This document shows, in pieces, positions 29,787 to 38,800 of a stretch of 64,000 bases of DNA (position 1 is the first letter of the stretch; each line of letters begins with the position of its first letter). This DNA is from Neptunomonas qingdaonensis. Lineage in GTDB: Bacteria > Pseudomonadota > Gammaproteobacteria > Pseudomonadales > Balneatricaceae. Location of the stretch: the NCBI RefSeq assembly GCF_900113275.1, contig NZ_FOOU01000011.1, positions 62,001 to 126,000 on the forward strand, in the 5' to 3' direction. A program made the translations under genes and the position numbers. The notes beneath the pieces were generated by a model. The model ran no database searches, was not told the origin of the DNA, and saw only the letters and a program-made list of their open reading frames with translations.

Positions 29787-31259
29787 TTAGTTATCCGGAC
29801 TTTTTTTTAAGCGCTCATACAAGGTCGCCCGGGAAATACCTAGCAACTTAGCGGCGCTACTCTTATTTCCCCTTGTTTGTTGTAACGCGTCTTGCAGTGC
29901 GCCTTGCTCTGCTTTTAAGCGCGTCTCAGCCAAACTGGTAAGTGAAGTGTCAGTATCAATACCAGTGACAATAGCAGAATCAGGACAGGGTAGGTCATCC
30001 AGAGCCCCTAAGTCTTCTGGTTCAATAGCTGTGCCTTCTGCCATCACACAGCCCCGCTCTAAACGGTTATGAAGTTCGCGGACATTTCCAGGCCAGCTGT
30101 ATTGAAATAGCCAGGCTAATGCTGAATCAGTCAAGGCGAGTGCCGGAATTTGTGCCTGTTGTTGGATGCTCTGTAAAATATGAGCACAGAGTAATGGGAT
30201 ATCTTCTTTTCGTTCTCGCAGTGGTGCTAAGCGGATGGGGAGTACGTTCAGGCGGTAATAAAGATCGGCACGAAATTTTCCTTCATCGACCAGTTGTTTA
30301 AGGTTTCCGGATGTCGCGGCAATAACACGCAGATCGACGTGCTCTAAGCGATTGGATCCCAGCGCCTCTACTTCGCGTTCCTGAAGTACCCTGAGCAGCT
30401 TGGCTTGCATGCTAAGCGGCATTTCGGCAATTTCATCCAAAAATAGAGTGCCGCCATCTGCCAGCTGTATTTTTCCTTTTCGTCCGTTTTTATCAATACC
30501 GGTGTAGGCTCCGGGCGCAGCCCCAAACAGTTCTGCTTCGACTAACGATTCTGGTAGCGCGGCCATGTTGATGCCAACAAAGGGGCCTCCGTTACGTTGG
30601 GAAGCATGATGAATGCCTTGGGCAAGTAGTTCTTTTCCTGTGCCTGTTTCGCCCAGGAGGAGCACGGTGGTATCCAGCAGTGCTGCTCTGCGTGCTTGTC
30701 TTTTTAGTTGCTGGATGATGGCAGACTGGCCAATTAAGTCATCTAACGCATAACGGGAAGGGCGAATCAGCTTTTGCTGTTCGAGCTGTCGTTTGAGGCG
30801 GGCAAACTTATCAAAGAGCGGCCTCAGGCTTTCCAGATCGGTATAAAAAATAAATCCAATAGCGCCCATCACTCTGGCGTCGTTATCTTTTAGCGGCATG
30901 CGTGTGACGACACACCAGCGACCGTTAATTTGCATCAGATCGACGAAGGTTGGTTTTCCACTTTTTAAGACGCGTGGCAGTTGTGTGTTAGGCAGAAGTT
31001 CCTCAATGGGAGTGCCGATGAGTTCTTTATCTTCAGGTATATTAATCAGCTGCCGATATTTAGGGCTCATCCAGATAATACGACAGGCCGTGTCTACGGC
31101 AATGGCGCCCTCACAGAGGCTCGACAGTAGCTCAAAAGGATGCTGTTTGATGGTTTGCCCGCTAAGTAACTCATCCAGGCAGATGTGTTGCTCTGGCAGG
31201 TGATTTGTCGGCTTTATCAATGAGGCATCCCTTGCTATGTAAAAATGTTTTGTTTGCAT
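29787..31259 (-). CDS. sigma-54-dependent transcriptional activator with PAS domain
   Basis: 490 residues: a PAS-like sensory region (about 40-150), an AAA+ domain with Walker A GETGTGKELLAQ and Walker B GGTLFLDEIAEMP, and a Fis-type HTH at the C-terminus (NKSSAAKLLGISRATLYERL). The sigma-54 contact loop reads GAYTGI instead of GAFTGA. No receiver domain, so it probably responds to a ligand through PAS. ATG 31259 lacks a ribosome site; a TTG at 31220 with AGGGA seven bases upstream is an alternative start. The likely target is the CoA-transferase gene downstream. Confidence 0.85.
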   Translation of the reverse strand: MQTKHFYIARDASLIKPTNHLPEQHICLDELLSGQTIKQHPFELLSSLCEGAIAVDTACRIIWMSPKYRQLINIPEDKELIGTPIEELLPNTQLPRVLKSGKPTFVDLMQINGRWCVVTRMPLKDNDARVMGAIGFIFYTDLESLRPLFDKFARLKRQLEQQKLIRPSRYALDDLIGQSAIIQQLKRQARRAALLDTTVLLLGETGTGKELLAQGIHHASQRNGGPFVGINMAALPESLVEAELFGAAPGAYTGIDKNGRKGKIQLADGGTLFLDEIAEMPLSMQAKLLRVLQEREVEALGSNRLEHVDLRVIAATSGNLKQLVDEGKFRADLYYRLNVLPIRLAPLRERKEDIPLLCAHILQSIQQQAQIPALALTDSALAWLFQYSWPGNVRELHNRLERGCVMAEGTAIEPEDLGALDDLPCPDSAIVTGIDTDTSLTSLAETRLKAEQGALQDALQQTRGNKSSAAKLLGISRATLYERLKKSPDN

Positions 31260-31351
31260 TAGGTCTATAAATTTGTACTCATATGTCGCATGGAATACAA
31301 GTGTTAGTCTTAAATTACGCCACTGATTAATCGCCTTTCAGGAAATGCTGC

Positions 31352-32242
31352 ATGGATAAAATATCAACCACAGCCTTATCAAAATTACGCGGCATGTCGA
31401 GCAAAGCGCTGTTTGCTCAATTGGAAAATGCCGGGTGGATTGTGCGTTTGGAAAACAGCTGGGAATTAACCCACAATGGCAGGGAGCAGGGCGGAGAAGT
31501 AAAACAGAGTGACAAGTTCGGCTCTTACATTGTATGGCCTCCTCAGTTAAAAATTGAGGGCAGTGAAGTAGTGGTCGCGTATGAAAAAGAGGATCTTCAC
31601 AGTGCCGCCAATATAGGACAAAAAGTTGAGTTATCTGCCCGGCAAGTCAATGCGGTGTTTTCTGAATTGGGGTGGGTCAATCGCCACCGCAAAGGCTGGC
31701 AACTTACAGAGCAGGGGAAAGCGCTGGGGGGCGTACAGAAAGAGAATCAAAAAACAGGTATTCCTTATGTGCTGTGGCCGTTTGCTTTTATTCACAATCT
31801 GGCTTTTCAGCATTCTTTAAAAGCCTTGAAAGGAGACCTTGGGCAAGCATTAGGATTGAATGAGGCTAGTAACGAAGCAACATCGGCTTTCAGGAAAAAA
31901 TTCCCTGCCAACTTTCGTGCGGTTGATGGGCATCAACTGCGCTCAAAGGCTGAAGTGCTGATCGATAATTGGCTCTATCTGGCTGATATAGCGCATGCTT
32001 ATGAGCGTCGCTTACCGATTGATGAGGATGTATATAGTACTTTTTATATTCCAGCGGGGAAGATATATGTTGAGCTCTGGGAGCATGAAAATGATGCTGA
32101 CTATCAAAGAATTAAGCAACAAAAGCTACAAGCCTATGCAAAGCATGGACTCACACTCATGGAATTGAGTGTGAGTGATCTGGCACGTTTGGATGATGTC
32201 ATGCCTCGCTTGCTGCTAAAGCACGGTATAGAGGCCTATTAA
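31352..32242 (+). CDS. protein with duplicated winged-helix-like repeats and a nuclease-like C-terminus
   Basis: 296 residues, not assigned to a named protein. Two related N-terminal repeats (about residues 10-65 and 95-150) each end in a W.LT..G...GG block followed by Y..WP, resembling small DNA-binding winged helices. The C-terminal third has SKAEVLIDNWLYLADI, then FYIPAGKIYVELWEHEND and an RIKQQKLQAYAKHG helix. This resembles PD-(D/E)XK nuclease-like domains, but the first acidic position before FYIP is Thr, so activity is doubtful. It is a single gene, divergent from the sigma-54 activator gene. Confidence 0.55.
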   Translation: MDKISTTALSKLRGMSSKALFAQLENAGWIVRLENSWELTHNGREQGGEVKQSDKFGSYIVWPPQLKIEGSEVVVAYEKEDLHSAANIGQKVELSARQVNAVFSELGWVNRHRKGWQLTEQGKALGGVQKENQKTGIPYVLWPFAFIHNLAFQHSLKALKGDLGQALGLNEASNEATSAFRKKFPANFRAVDGHQLRSKAEVLIDNWLYLADIAHAYERRLPIDEDVYSTFYIPAGKIYVELWEHENDADYQRIKQQKLQAYAKHGLTLMELSVSDLARLDDVMPRLLLKHGIEAY

Positions 32243-32259
32243 GGCTTGTGGAAAGTAAA

Positions 32260-32664
32260 CTAACTACTCAACCATACATCACTAATCCAATCCCACAGAT
32301 TATCCCATTGCTCTTCTGAGACCTCTTCTTCTGCTGACCAGAAGCCAATAGAACCATCTTGCTCGATAAAATAGTAACCGTCATTCGCTTCACAAATTGG
32401 AATCAACTCGCGGGGTAATCCGAGTGACCAGGCCGTTGCTGTCAGTTCTGGCAGATGGGTTTGTTCGTGAGGCTCGGTTGCCGTTACAGGAGACAAGCTG
32501 CCATAGACAACATCGCTGGCCTCCAGTAAAAACTCTTTCAGGTCGGCAGGAATAGAGATAAGAATTTCTTCTTCCAATTCTACCAATTCATCTTCAGTCG
32601 GAAGGCGCATTGAGTTAAAACGATCTTGGTTCAACTCACGCAGTTCATCAATCACGTCGTTCAT
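32260..32664 (-). CDS. SMI1/KNR4 (SUKH) family protein
   Basis: 134 residues from ATG 32664 (MNDVIDELREL); the frame extends to 32697 without support. SUKH hallmarks are the core IPADLKEFLLEASDVVYGSL and a Trp-rich C-terminus (AWSLGLPRELIPICEANDGYYFIEQDGSIGFW, here split by eye into the family's two strands). Some SUKH proteins are immunity proteins of contact-dependent toxins, but this subfamily occurs as a lone housekeeping-like gene in marine gammaproteobacteria; no toxin gene is nearby. It sits downstream of pilU on the same strand, 71 bases away. Confidence 0.75.
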   Translation of the reverse strand: MNDVIDELRELNQDRFNSMRLPTEDELVELEEEILISIPADLKEFLLEASDVVYGSLSPVTATEPHEQTHLPELTATAWSLGLPRELIPICEANDGYYFIEQDGSIGFWSAEEEVSEEQWDNLWDWISDVWLSS

Positions 32665-32734
32665 ATCGGTTTCTGGGTGTCCTGAGGCCGGAGCCATTTT
32701 ACAGTAGAATTTTATCGGCAGTTTACAGTATAAA

Positions 32735-33901
32735 TCAGAATACTGTCTGGCCTTTATGCTCTACTTCTTCTTCGTCACTTTCCTCCTCTTTTTTGTCTTC
32801 TTCAAGGCTGAAATTAAGCCCGCCGGCGTTGCTGCTACTGCTCTCTTCGCTGAGTTTGAACTTTAAGCGCAGGTTGTTGGCAGAATCGGCATTCTTGATC
32901 GCTTCTTCTTCGCTGACTTTTCCCTCTCTGACAAGCTTAAAGAGTGCTGAATCAAAGGTTTGCATACCGAGGGCTTCTGATTTGTTCATAATCTCTTTGA
33001 TACCGTCGATGTCACCTTTGAGTATCAGTTCTTTGATCGTCGACGTACCTAAGAGGATCTCGATAGCCGCCGCACGTTTGCCATCAATGGTATGTACCAG
33101 CCGTTGTGAGACGATGGCGCGAACATTCAGCGAGAGGTCCATTAATAGTTGGTTGCGTTTTTCGTCGGGGAAAAAATTAATGATCCGGTCAAGGGCCTGA
33201 TTGGCGTTGTTGGCGTGTAGTGTTGAGATAGCCAGGTGGCCTGTTTCGGCAAAAGCCAGACAGTGCTCCATGGTTTCTTTATCGCGTACCTCACCGATCA
33301 GGATGACGTCAGGGGCCTGTCGTAACGTGTTGACCAGTGCATTGTGGAAGCTGCGGGTATCAACACCGACTTCGCGTTGATTGACGATCGATTTTTTGTG
33401 GTGGTGGACAAACTCGATTGGATCTTCGATGGTGATGATGTGACCGCCGCTGTTACTGTTACGATGGTCTATCAAGGCTGCCAGTGAGGTTGATTTTCCT
33501 GAGCCGGTCCCGCCGACAAACAGTACCAGGCCGCGTTTTGCCATAACGACTTCTTTTAATATCTCCGGCAGACCCAGATCGTCCATCCGTGGAATATCGG
33601 TTTTGATATTACGCGCAACGATGGCCACGTCATTGCGCTGTTTGAAAATATTCAGACGAAAGCGTCCCGTCTTCTCAACTGAGATAGCCAGGTTCATCTC
33701 TAGTTCGTGCTGAAATTTTTCGCGCTGTTCGGCATCCATCACTTGTAGCGCTATTTTTTCAATATCACCCGGCTGATAAGGTGTTTTGCTAAGGGGTTTT
33801 AACGCTCCCTGAAACTTGGCACACGGTGGCGCTCCGGTGGACAGGTAGAGGTCTGAACCATCTTTCGCCGCTAACAGGCGAAGGCAATCATAAAATTCCA
33901 T
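32735..33901 (-). CDS. pilU: type IV pilus retraction-associated ATPase PilU
   Basis: PilT/PilU-type secretion ATPase of the cytoplasmic membrane face. 388 residues: Walker A LFVGGTGSGKSTSLAALIDHR, Asp box ITIEDPIEFVHHHKKS, Walker B and His box (LRQAPDVILIGEVRD, AISTLHANNANQALDRI). The C-terminal ~40 residues are Ser/Glu/Asp/Lys rich, ending EHKGQTVF. PilU rather than PilT is favoured by the N-terminus (MEFYDCLRLLAAKDGSDLYL) and acidic tail. pilT is usually adjacent in other genomes but is not in this window. Confidence 0.85.
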   Translation of the reverse strand: MEFYDCLRLLAAKDGSDLYLSTGAPPCAKFQGALKPLSKTPYQPGDIEKIALQVMDAEQREKFQHELEMNLAISVEKTGRFRLNIFKQRNDVAIVARNIKTDIPRMDDLGLPEILKEVVMAKRGLVLFVGGTGSGKSTSLAALIDHRNSNSGGHIITIEDPIEFVHHHKKSIVNQREVGVDTRSFHNALVNTLRQAPDVILIGEVRDKETMEHCLAFAETGHLAISTLHANNANQALDRIINFFPDEKRNQLLMDLSLNVRAIVSQRLVHTIDGKRAAAIEILLGTSTIKELILKGDIDGIKEIMNKSEALGMQTFDSALFKLVREGKVSEEEAIKNADSANNLRLKFKLSEESSSSNAGGLNFSLEEDKKEEESDEEEVEHKGQTVF

Positions 33902-33917
33902 TGTCGAAGAATCCTGT

Positions 33918-34844
33918 TTATCCGTCAGCGTTAATCTGTGCGATAAGCTTCAGTAATGTGTCTTCAGCTTTGTCATTGTCTACCTGGCATGTTCCTGCGG
34001 CCTCATGACCACCCCCGTGATAGGCCAGCATTAGCTCGCCAACATTGGTTTTTGACGAGCGGTCAAAGATGGATTTACCGGTGGCAAAAACCGTGTTCTG
34101 TTGTTTAAGACCCCAGAGTACATGAATAGATATATTACATTGAGGGAAGAGGGCGTAGATGACGAAGCGGTTTCCAGCGTAGATCACCTCTTCATTACGC
34201 AGATCCAGTACGACTAAATTTCCGTAGACTGTTGCGCAACGGTTGATCTGATCTTTGAACTTTGTTTCCTGGTCAAAATAGAGGTCAACACGCTCTTTAA
34301 CATCAGGGAGTTCGAAAATCTGGTCGATTGAATGGTGCTTGCAGTAATCGATCAGATCCATCATCAGATTGTAGTTGGAAATACGGAATTCACGAAAACG
34401 CCCCAGACCCGTGCGGGCATCCATCAGGAAGTTCAGCAGTTCCCATTTTTTAGGATCGAGCACTTCTTTCTGGTTGTATTGGGCGGAATCGCCTTTATCG
34501 ACGGCCTCCATCATCTCATCCCATTCTGCGGGAAAGGCATCGTGGCCGCCGTAATGCAGCCAGACGACACGAGCAGCGGAGGGTGCTTCAGGATCGATAA
34601 TATGGTTGGTTCTTGTGCCTTGATTACGAATCGTTTCTGATGAGTGGTGATCAAAGCTTAAGTGAGCTGATGCGACATAGGGTAAGTTGGTCGTAATGTC
34701 GTTTGCATTGATATCTACGCTGCCGTCCTGCATATCTTTGGGATGAACAAACTTGATATCGTTGATCAGATCAAGATGTTTGAGTAATACTGCGCAAACC
34801 AGCCCGTCAAAATCGCTACGGGTGACTAATCGAAATTGGGACAT
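33918..34844 (-). CDS. DHH-family phosphoesterase
   Basis: 308 residues. DHH signature SFDHHSSE and N-terminal metal ligands RSDFDGLVCAVLL (usual form DxDG), then a DHHA1-type C-terminal motif AYHGGGHEAAGTCQ. It is a predicted Mn-dependent phosphoesterase such as a nano-RNase, pAp phosphatase or short-chain exopolyphosphatase; the substrate is not decidable. It starts upstream of pilU, 16 bases between them, so probably one transcript. Confidence 0.8.
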   Translation of the reverse strand: MSQFRLVTRSDFDGLVCAVLLKHLDLINDIKFVHPKDMQDGSVDINANDITTNLPYVASAHLSFDHHSSETIRNQGTRTNHIIDPEAPSAARVVWLHYGGHDAFPAEWDEMMEAVDKGDSAQYNQKEVLDPKKWELLNFLMDARTGLGRFREFRISNYNLMMDLIDYCKHHSIDQIFELPDVKERVDLYFDQETKFKDQINRCATVYGNLVVLDLRNEEVIYAGNRFVIYALFPQCNISIHVLWGLKQQNTVFATGKSIFDRSSKTNVGELMLAYHGGGHEAAGTCQVDNDKAEDTLLKLIAQINADG

Positions 34845-34918
34845 ACCTGTATTCCTGCGTTAGCTTCCAGATTTTATAGAAAGCAGTATAGTCAAGGATT
34901 AGCGATATGCAGGCCCAG

Positions 34919-34966
34919 TTATCAGGAAAGTTATCAGGAAAGTTGTTAGGAAGGTTATTTAGAAAA
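34919..34966. repeat. 12-bp degenerate tandem repeat x4
   Basis: Four 12-bp units: two identical (TTATCAGGAAAG at 34919 and 34931), two diverged (34943, 34955). They lie between the start of the DHH gene and the terminator behind livF. Confidence 0.75.
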
Positions 34967-34970
34967 GTGA

Positions 34971-35013
34971 TAAAAAAAGCCACTCGTTATGTAAATAGCG
35001 AGTGGCTTTTTGG
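34971..35013. terminator. terminator behind livF
   Basis: A long stem whose GC-rich part is 34979-34986 against 35000-35007, flanked by A7 on the left and T5 on the right, so it works in both directions. It ends the livHMGF transcript. Confidence 0.85.
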
Positions 35014-35045
35014 TTCAGTGTTAAGTCCGGCACTCTGGCAGTCTG

Positions 35046-35747
35046 CTAGCCACCCAAGTAGGCTTTACGTACTTCAGGGTTTGTCAGCAGGGCATCTCCG
35101 CTATCACTAAGAACCACACGGCCGTTCTCCATGACATAACCACGATCAGCAATACGCAGCGCCTGATTGGCGTTTTGTTCTACTAAAAAGATGGTAACGC
35201 CATCATCGCGCAGCTTCTCAATAATGGAGAAAATCTGTTGAATAATGATAGGCGCAAGCCCCAATGACGGCTCATCCAGCAAAATCATACGTGGACGACT
35301 CATCATGGCGCGGCCGATGGCTAGCATTTGTTGTTCGCCACCAGACATAGTGCCTGCTCGCTGATCAATGCGTTCCTCTAATCGGGGGAACAGCTCCAGT
35401 ACGTGTGCCAGGCTTTCCTTGTATTCAGCGTTACTGCGAAAATACGCACCCATGTGCAGGTTTTCCTGCACGGACAAGCGGGAGAATACGCGACGGCCTT
35501 CAGGCACGACAGCCAGTCCTTTGCGCATGATTTCAGGGGTGTTAACAGAGGAGATATCCTCTTCATCGAAAAATATTGTCCCGGATGAAGCACGAGGATC
35601 GCCACAGATAGTCATCATCAGTGTGGTTTTTCCTGCCCCATTCGCGCCGATCAGCGTTACGATTTCACCTTTGTGTACGTCGATGGAGATATCGTGCAAT
35701 GCCTGAATCTTGCCGTAATGAGTGTTTACATTTTCCAGTTTCAGCAT
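35046..35747 (-). CDS. livF: branched-chain amino acid ABC transporter ATPase LivF
   Basis: 233 residues from ATG 35747 (MLKLENVNTHYGKIQALHDI), with GGGGAG upstream and one base after the livG stop; the longer frame to 35837 lies inside livG. Walker A LIGANGAGKTTLMMTICG, signature MSGGEQQMLAIGRAM, Walker B MILLDEPSLGLAP, H-loop FLVEQNANQAL. One of two ATPases of the high-affinity leucine/isoleucine/valine importer. Last gene of the operon. Confidence 0.93.
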   Translation of the reverse strand: MLKLENVNTHYGKIQALHDISIDVHKGEIVTLIGANGAGKTTLMMTICGDPRASSGTIFFDEEDISSVNTPEIMRKGLAVVPEGRRVFSRLSVQENLHMGAYFRSNAEYKESLAHVLELFPRLEERIDQRAGTMSGGEQQMLAIGRAMMSRPRMILLDEPSLGLAPIIIQQIFSIIEKLRDDGVTIFLVEQNANQALRIADRGYVMENGRVVLSDSGDALLTNPEVRKAYLGG

Positions 35748-35748
35748 C

Positions 35749-36516
35749 TTACGACTCCCCGAGGTAGGCTTTGATGACATCAGGATTGTTCTTGATCTCG
35801 TCGGCATTGCCGTCGGCCAGAGGCATCCCTTGTGCAATCACATAAATGTGATCTGAAATACCCATGACCAGCCCCATATCGTGCTCGATCAGCAGGATAG
35901 ATATTTCATGTTCATCTCGTAGCCTGATAATCAGCTCATCCAGTTCCTTGGTTTCATTCGGGTTCAAGCCTGCTGCAGGCTCATCCAGCATGAGTAATTC
36001 TGGCTGGGTGACCATACAGCGGGCAATCTCCAAACGGCGTTGCTGACCATAAGAAAGGTTGCCTGACTCACGGTTGGCCGAATCCAGCAGATTGACCTCC
36101 TTCAACCAGAAAACCGCTCTGTCCATGGCTTCCCGCTCGAGGCGACGGTATGAGGGGGTCTTAAATAGTCCGGATAGCAGGCCAGTATTTAAATGGCGAT
36201 GCTGTGCAACCAGCATATTTTCAATAACCGTCATGTTGGAAAACAATCGTACGTGCTGAAAAGTGCGGACTAAGCCCTGACGAGAGATCTGAAAATCTTT
36301 CATGCCGGCTATTTCTTTGCCTTTGAAAAGGACACTGCCGGTGGTTGGAATATAAAAACCGGATAAGCAGTTAAACACGGTAGTTTTACCTGCACCATTG
36401 GGGCCAATGATAGAGACGATCTGGCGGTTTTTTACCGTTATATTTACCTTGTCTACTGCCTTCAGTCCGCCAAACTGCATGGTCAGCCCATTCACATCGA
36501 GTAATAACTGACTCAT
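35749..36516 (-). CDS. livG: branched-chain amino acid ABC transporter ATPase LivG
   Basis: 255 residues. Walker A SIIGPNGAGKTTVFNCLSGF, signature LSYGQQRRLEIAR, Walker B LLMLDEPAAGLNPNET, H-loop LLIEHDMGLVMGI. The C-terminus (NPDVIKAYLGES) is typical of LivG. Its ATG overlaps the livM stop (TAATG) and livF starts one base after it, so all are translationally coupled. Confidence 0.94.
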   Translation of the reverse strand: MSQLLLDVNGLTMQFGGLKAVDKVNITVKNRQIVSIIGPNGAGKTTVFNCLSGFYIPTTGSVLFKGKEIAGMKDFQISRQGLVRTFQHVRLFSNMTVIENMLVAQHRHLNTGLLSGLFKTPSYRRLEREAMDRAVFWLKEVNLLDSANRESGNLSYGQQRRLEIARCMVTQPELLMLDEPAAGLNPNETKELDELIIRLRDEHEISILLIEHDMGLVMGISDHIYVIAQGMPLADGNADEIKNNPDVIKAYLGES

Positions 36517-37763
36517 TATTTTAACTCCAGAACAGGGCGTTTCATGGGGACTAAACCTTGTGGGCGCCAGCGCATCATCAGAACCATGGTTAAGCCGAAC
36601 AACAGCATGCGGTACTCAGAGAACTCACGCGCCAATTCAGGCAGAATCGTCATGACGATAGCGGCCAGAATGATGCCTATCTGTGAGCCCATCCCCCCCA
36701 GAACAACAATCGCCAGAATGATGGCGGATTCAATAAAGGTGAATGACTCAGGGCTGATAAAGCCTTGTCTGGCAGCAAAGAACGAGCCCGCAAAACCCGC
36801 TGTCGATGCACCAATTGTGAAAGCCGACAGCTTGATCGCAGTACGGTTAAGTCCGAGTGAGCGACATGCGATCTCATCTTCACGCAATGCTTCCCATGCG
36901 CGGCCAATCGGCATACGCATCAGACGGTTGATGACGTAGATGACGAAGGCAACCAAGACGACGGCGATCAGGTAAAGGAAAATCACCTTGTAGGTGCTAG
37001 AGTAATCGATACCGAAAAACTCATGAAAAGTCGTACCACCTTCGCTTGGGCGGCGGGAAAACTCCAGCCCGAACAGGCTTGGCTTATCGATGCCGGAGAT
37101 ACCGTTAGGGCCGCCTGTTACTGCTGTCCAGTTATTCAGTAGAATACGGATGATTTCACCGAAGCCTAAGGTCACAATGGCGAGATAATCACCGCGTAAC
37201 CGCAGGACCGGGAAGCCTAGCAGAAATCCGAAAAGTGCTGCCATCCCGGCAGAGATCGGTAAACAGACCCAGAAAGATAAGCCGAAATACTGGGACAGCA
37301 ACGCATAGGTGTAGGCACCGACTGCATAAAAAGCGACATAACCTAAATCCAGCAGACCGGCCAGTCCGACCACGATATTCAGACCAAGGCCGAGCATGAT
37401 GTAGATCAGCGCGAGTGTCGCCAGGTCAACAGAACCACGGGACACCAGGAAAGGCCAGATAACCATACAGACAAAAACACCGGCAAGCAGCCAGGGTTTC
37501 AACCGCACCATTTTGTCGCCTTCAGGTATTAGGTTGCTTAGGTTTGGCTTAGGGATTTTGCCAAAAGCAGCATCGATCTGATCAGCAAAAAGCTGTGAGA
37601 GAAAGACCAGTGCGATACCGCCAATAATCCAGCTCCATTGCTCAGGCGATGCGCCATGTACTTTTAGTGTTGTGCCGTCGGTGTCCAGCTTGACGCCAAT
37701 CATCAAACAAGCCAGCACTAAAGCAATACCCGCAGAAAAAATTGCGTTGTAGAGTTTACCCAT
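36516..37763 (-). CDS. livM: branched-chain amino acid ABC transporter permease LivM
   Basis: 415 residues, the long LivM form with extra N-terminal hydrophobic segments before the core permease. The core begins near [20 protein letters not shown] and includes [19 protein letters not shown] and the EAA-like [20 protein letters not shown] that contacts the ATPases. Inner membrane. ATGA overlap with livH. Confidence 0.93.
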   Translation of the reverse strand: MGKLYNAIFSAGIALVLACLMIGVKLDTDGTTLKVHGASPEQWSWIIGGIALVFLSQLFADQIDAAFGKIPKPNLSNLIPEGDKMVRLKPWLLAGVFVCMVIWPFLVSRGSVDLATLALIYIMLGLGLNIVVGLAGLLDLGYVAFYAVGAYTYALLSQYFGLSFWVCLPISAGMAALFGFLLGFPVLRLRGDYLAIVTLGFGEIIRILLNNWTAVTGGPNGISGIDKPSLFGLEFSRRPSEGGTTFHEFFGIDYSSTYKVIFLYLIAVVLVAFVIYVINRLMRMPIGRAWEALREDEIACRSLGLNRTAIKLSAFTIGASTAGFAGSFFAARQGFISPESFTFIESAIILAIVVLGGMGSQIGIILAAIVMTILPELAREFSEYRMLLFGLTMVLMMRWRPQGLVPMKRPVLELK

Positions 37764-38689
37764 CAGACTTTCTCCACTTCCGGTTTGCCTAGCAAGCCGC
37801 TAGGACGGAACAGGAGGATGAGTATTAATAAGCTGAAGGCAACGACATCTTTGTATTCCGAAGGAAAGTACGCTGCTGTGAGTGCTTCGGTAACACCGAG
37901 TATGAGCCCACCCAATACTGCGCCAGGGATTGAACCGATACCGCCGAGCACCGCTGCTGTAAAGGCTTTCAGGCCTGCCATAAAGCCAATAAAAGGGTTC
38001 ACTACGCCGTAGTAAAGGCTCAGAAGTAAACCGGCAATGGCTGCCAGGGCTGCACCAATAATAAAGGTCATAGCGATAACCCGGTTAGTATCAACACCGA
38101 GTAAGTTGGTCATGCCGAGATCTTCTGAACAGGCACGACAAGCGCGCCCCATACGCGAACGCGAGATAAACAGGGTTAAGCCTAGCATCGTGATGAAAGT
38201 AGCCACCCAGATGAATAGTTGCATATATGAAAAAGAGACTTCAAATAAGCTTGGATCGCCAAAGGTCCAGCCGCCGGAGATCATGGGAGGCAGCGCGACA
38301 TCACGTGAACCCTGCGACAAAACAACATAGTTTTGCAGAAAGATAGACATACCGATTGCCGAGATCAGCGGAATCAAACGGTTCGTACCACGTAATGGGC
38401 GATAAGCAACACGCTCAACTGTCCAACCGTAGGTGCTGGCGATCAGTACGGCGATGACTAAAGCGATAAACAGAATCAGAGGCAGGCTGACCATGCCCAT
38501 GCCGAGTAAACCAGCAATGACGATAAAGGATATGTAAGAGCCGATCATATAAACTTCGCCATGAGCGAAATTAATCATGCCGATGATGCCGTAGACCATG
38601 GTATAGCCAATAGCGATCAGGGCATAGGTCGACCCGATAGTCAGCCCGTTAATAAGCTGCTGAATCAAATAAAGAAGTGTTTCTGACAT
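37763..38689 (-). CDS. livH: branched-chain amino acid ABC transporter permease LivH
   Basis: 308 residues from ATG 38689 ([19 protein letters not shown]); the in-frame extension to 38731 crosses the hairpin behind the binding-protein gene. Motifs: [20 protein letters not shown] and [20 protein letters not shown] (EAA loop), and [16 protein letters not shown]. Inner-membrane partner of LivM. Confidence 0.93.
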   Translation of the reverse strand: MSETLLYLIQQLINGLTIGSTYALIAIGYTMVYGIIGMINFAHGEVYMIGSYISFIVIAGLLGMGMVSLPLILFIALVIAVLIASTYGWTVERVAYRPLRGTNRLIPLISAIGMSIFLQNYVVLSQGSRDVALPPMISGGWTFGDPSLFEVSFSYMQLFIWVATFITMLGLTLFISRSRMGRACRACSEDLGMTNLLGVDTNRVIAMTFIIGAALAAIAGLLLSLYYGVVNPFIGFMAGLKAFTAAVLGGIGSIPGAVLGGLILGVTEALTAAYFPSEYKDVVAFSLLILILLFRPSGLLGKPEVEKV

Positions 38690-38709
38690 ATGCGGGAACC
38701 GTATAATGA

Positions 38710-38745
38710 AACACCCTTGATCCCGGATCACGGAATAAGGGTGTT
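38710..38745 (-). terminator. intra-operon hairpin between the liv binding protein and livH
   Basis: Nine-base perfect stem (38710-38718 with 38737-38745) and an 18-base loop, with only a broken T run. Probably stabilises the upstream mRNA or lowers read-through, so the binding protein is made in excess. Confidence 0.6.
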
Positions 38746-38800
38746 ATTTTGGATCAACTCGGTACTGAGTACCGATCAGATTCTCTTATTGTTAACTGCA

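Noticed and set aside
34907-35110. Open frame giving a basic, repetitive peptide
   Set aside because: It is made of the 12-bp tandem repeat and reads through the livF terminator and the end of livF; no ribosome site.
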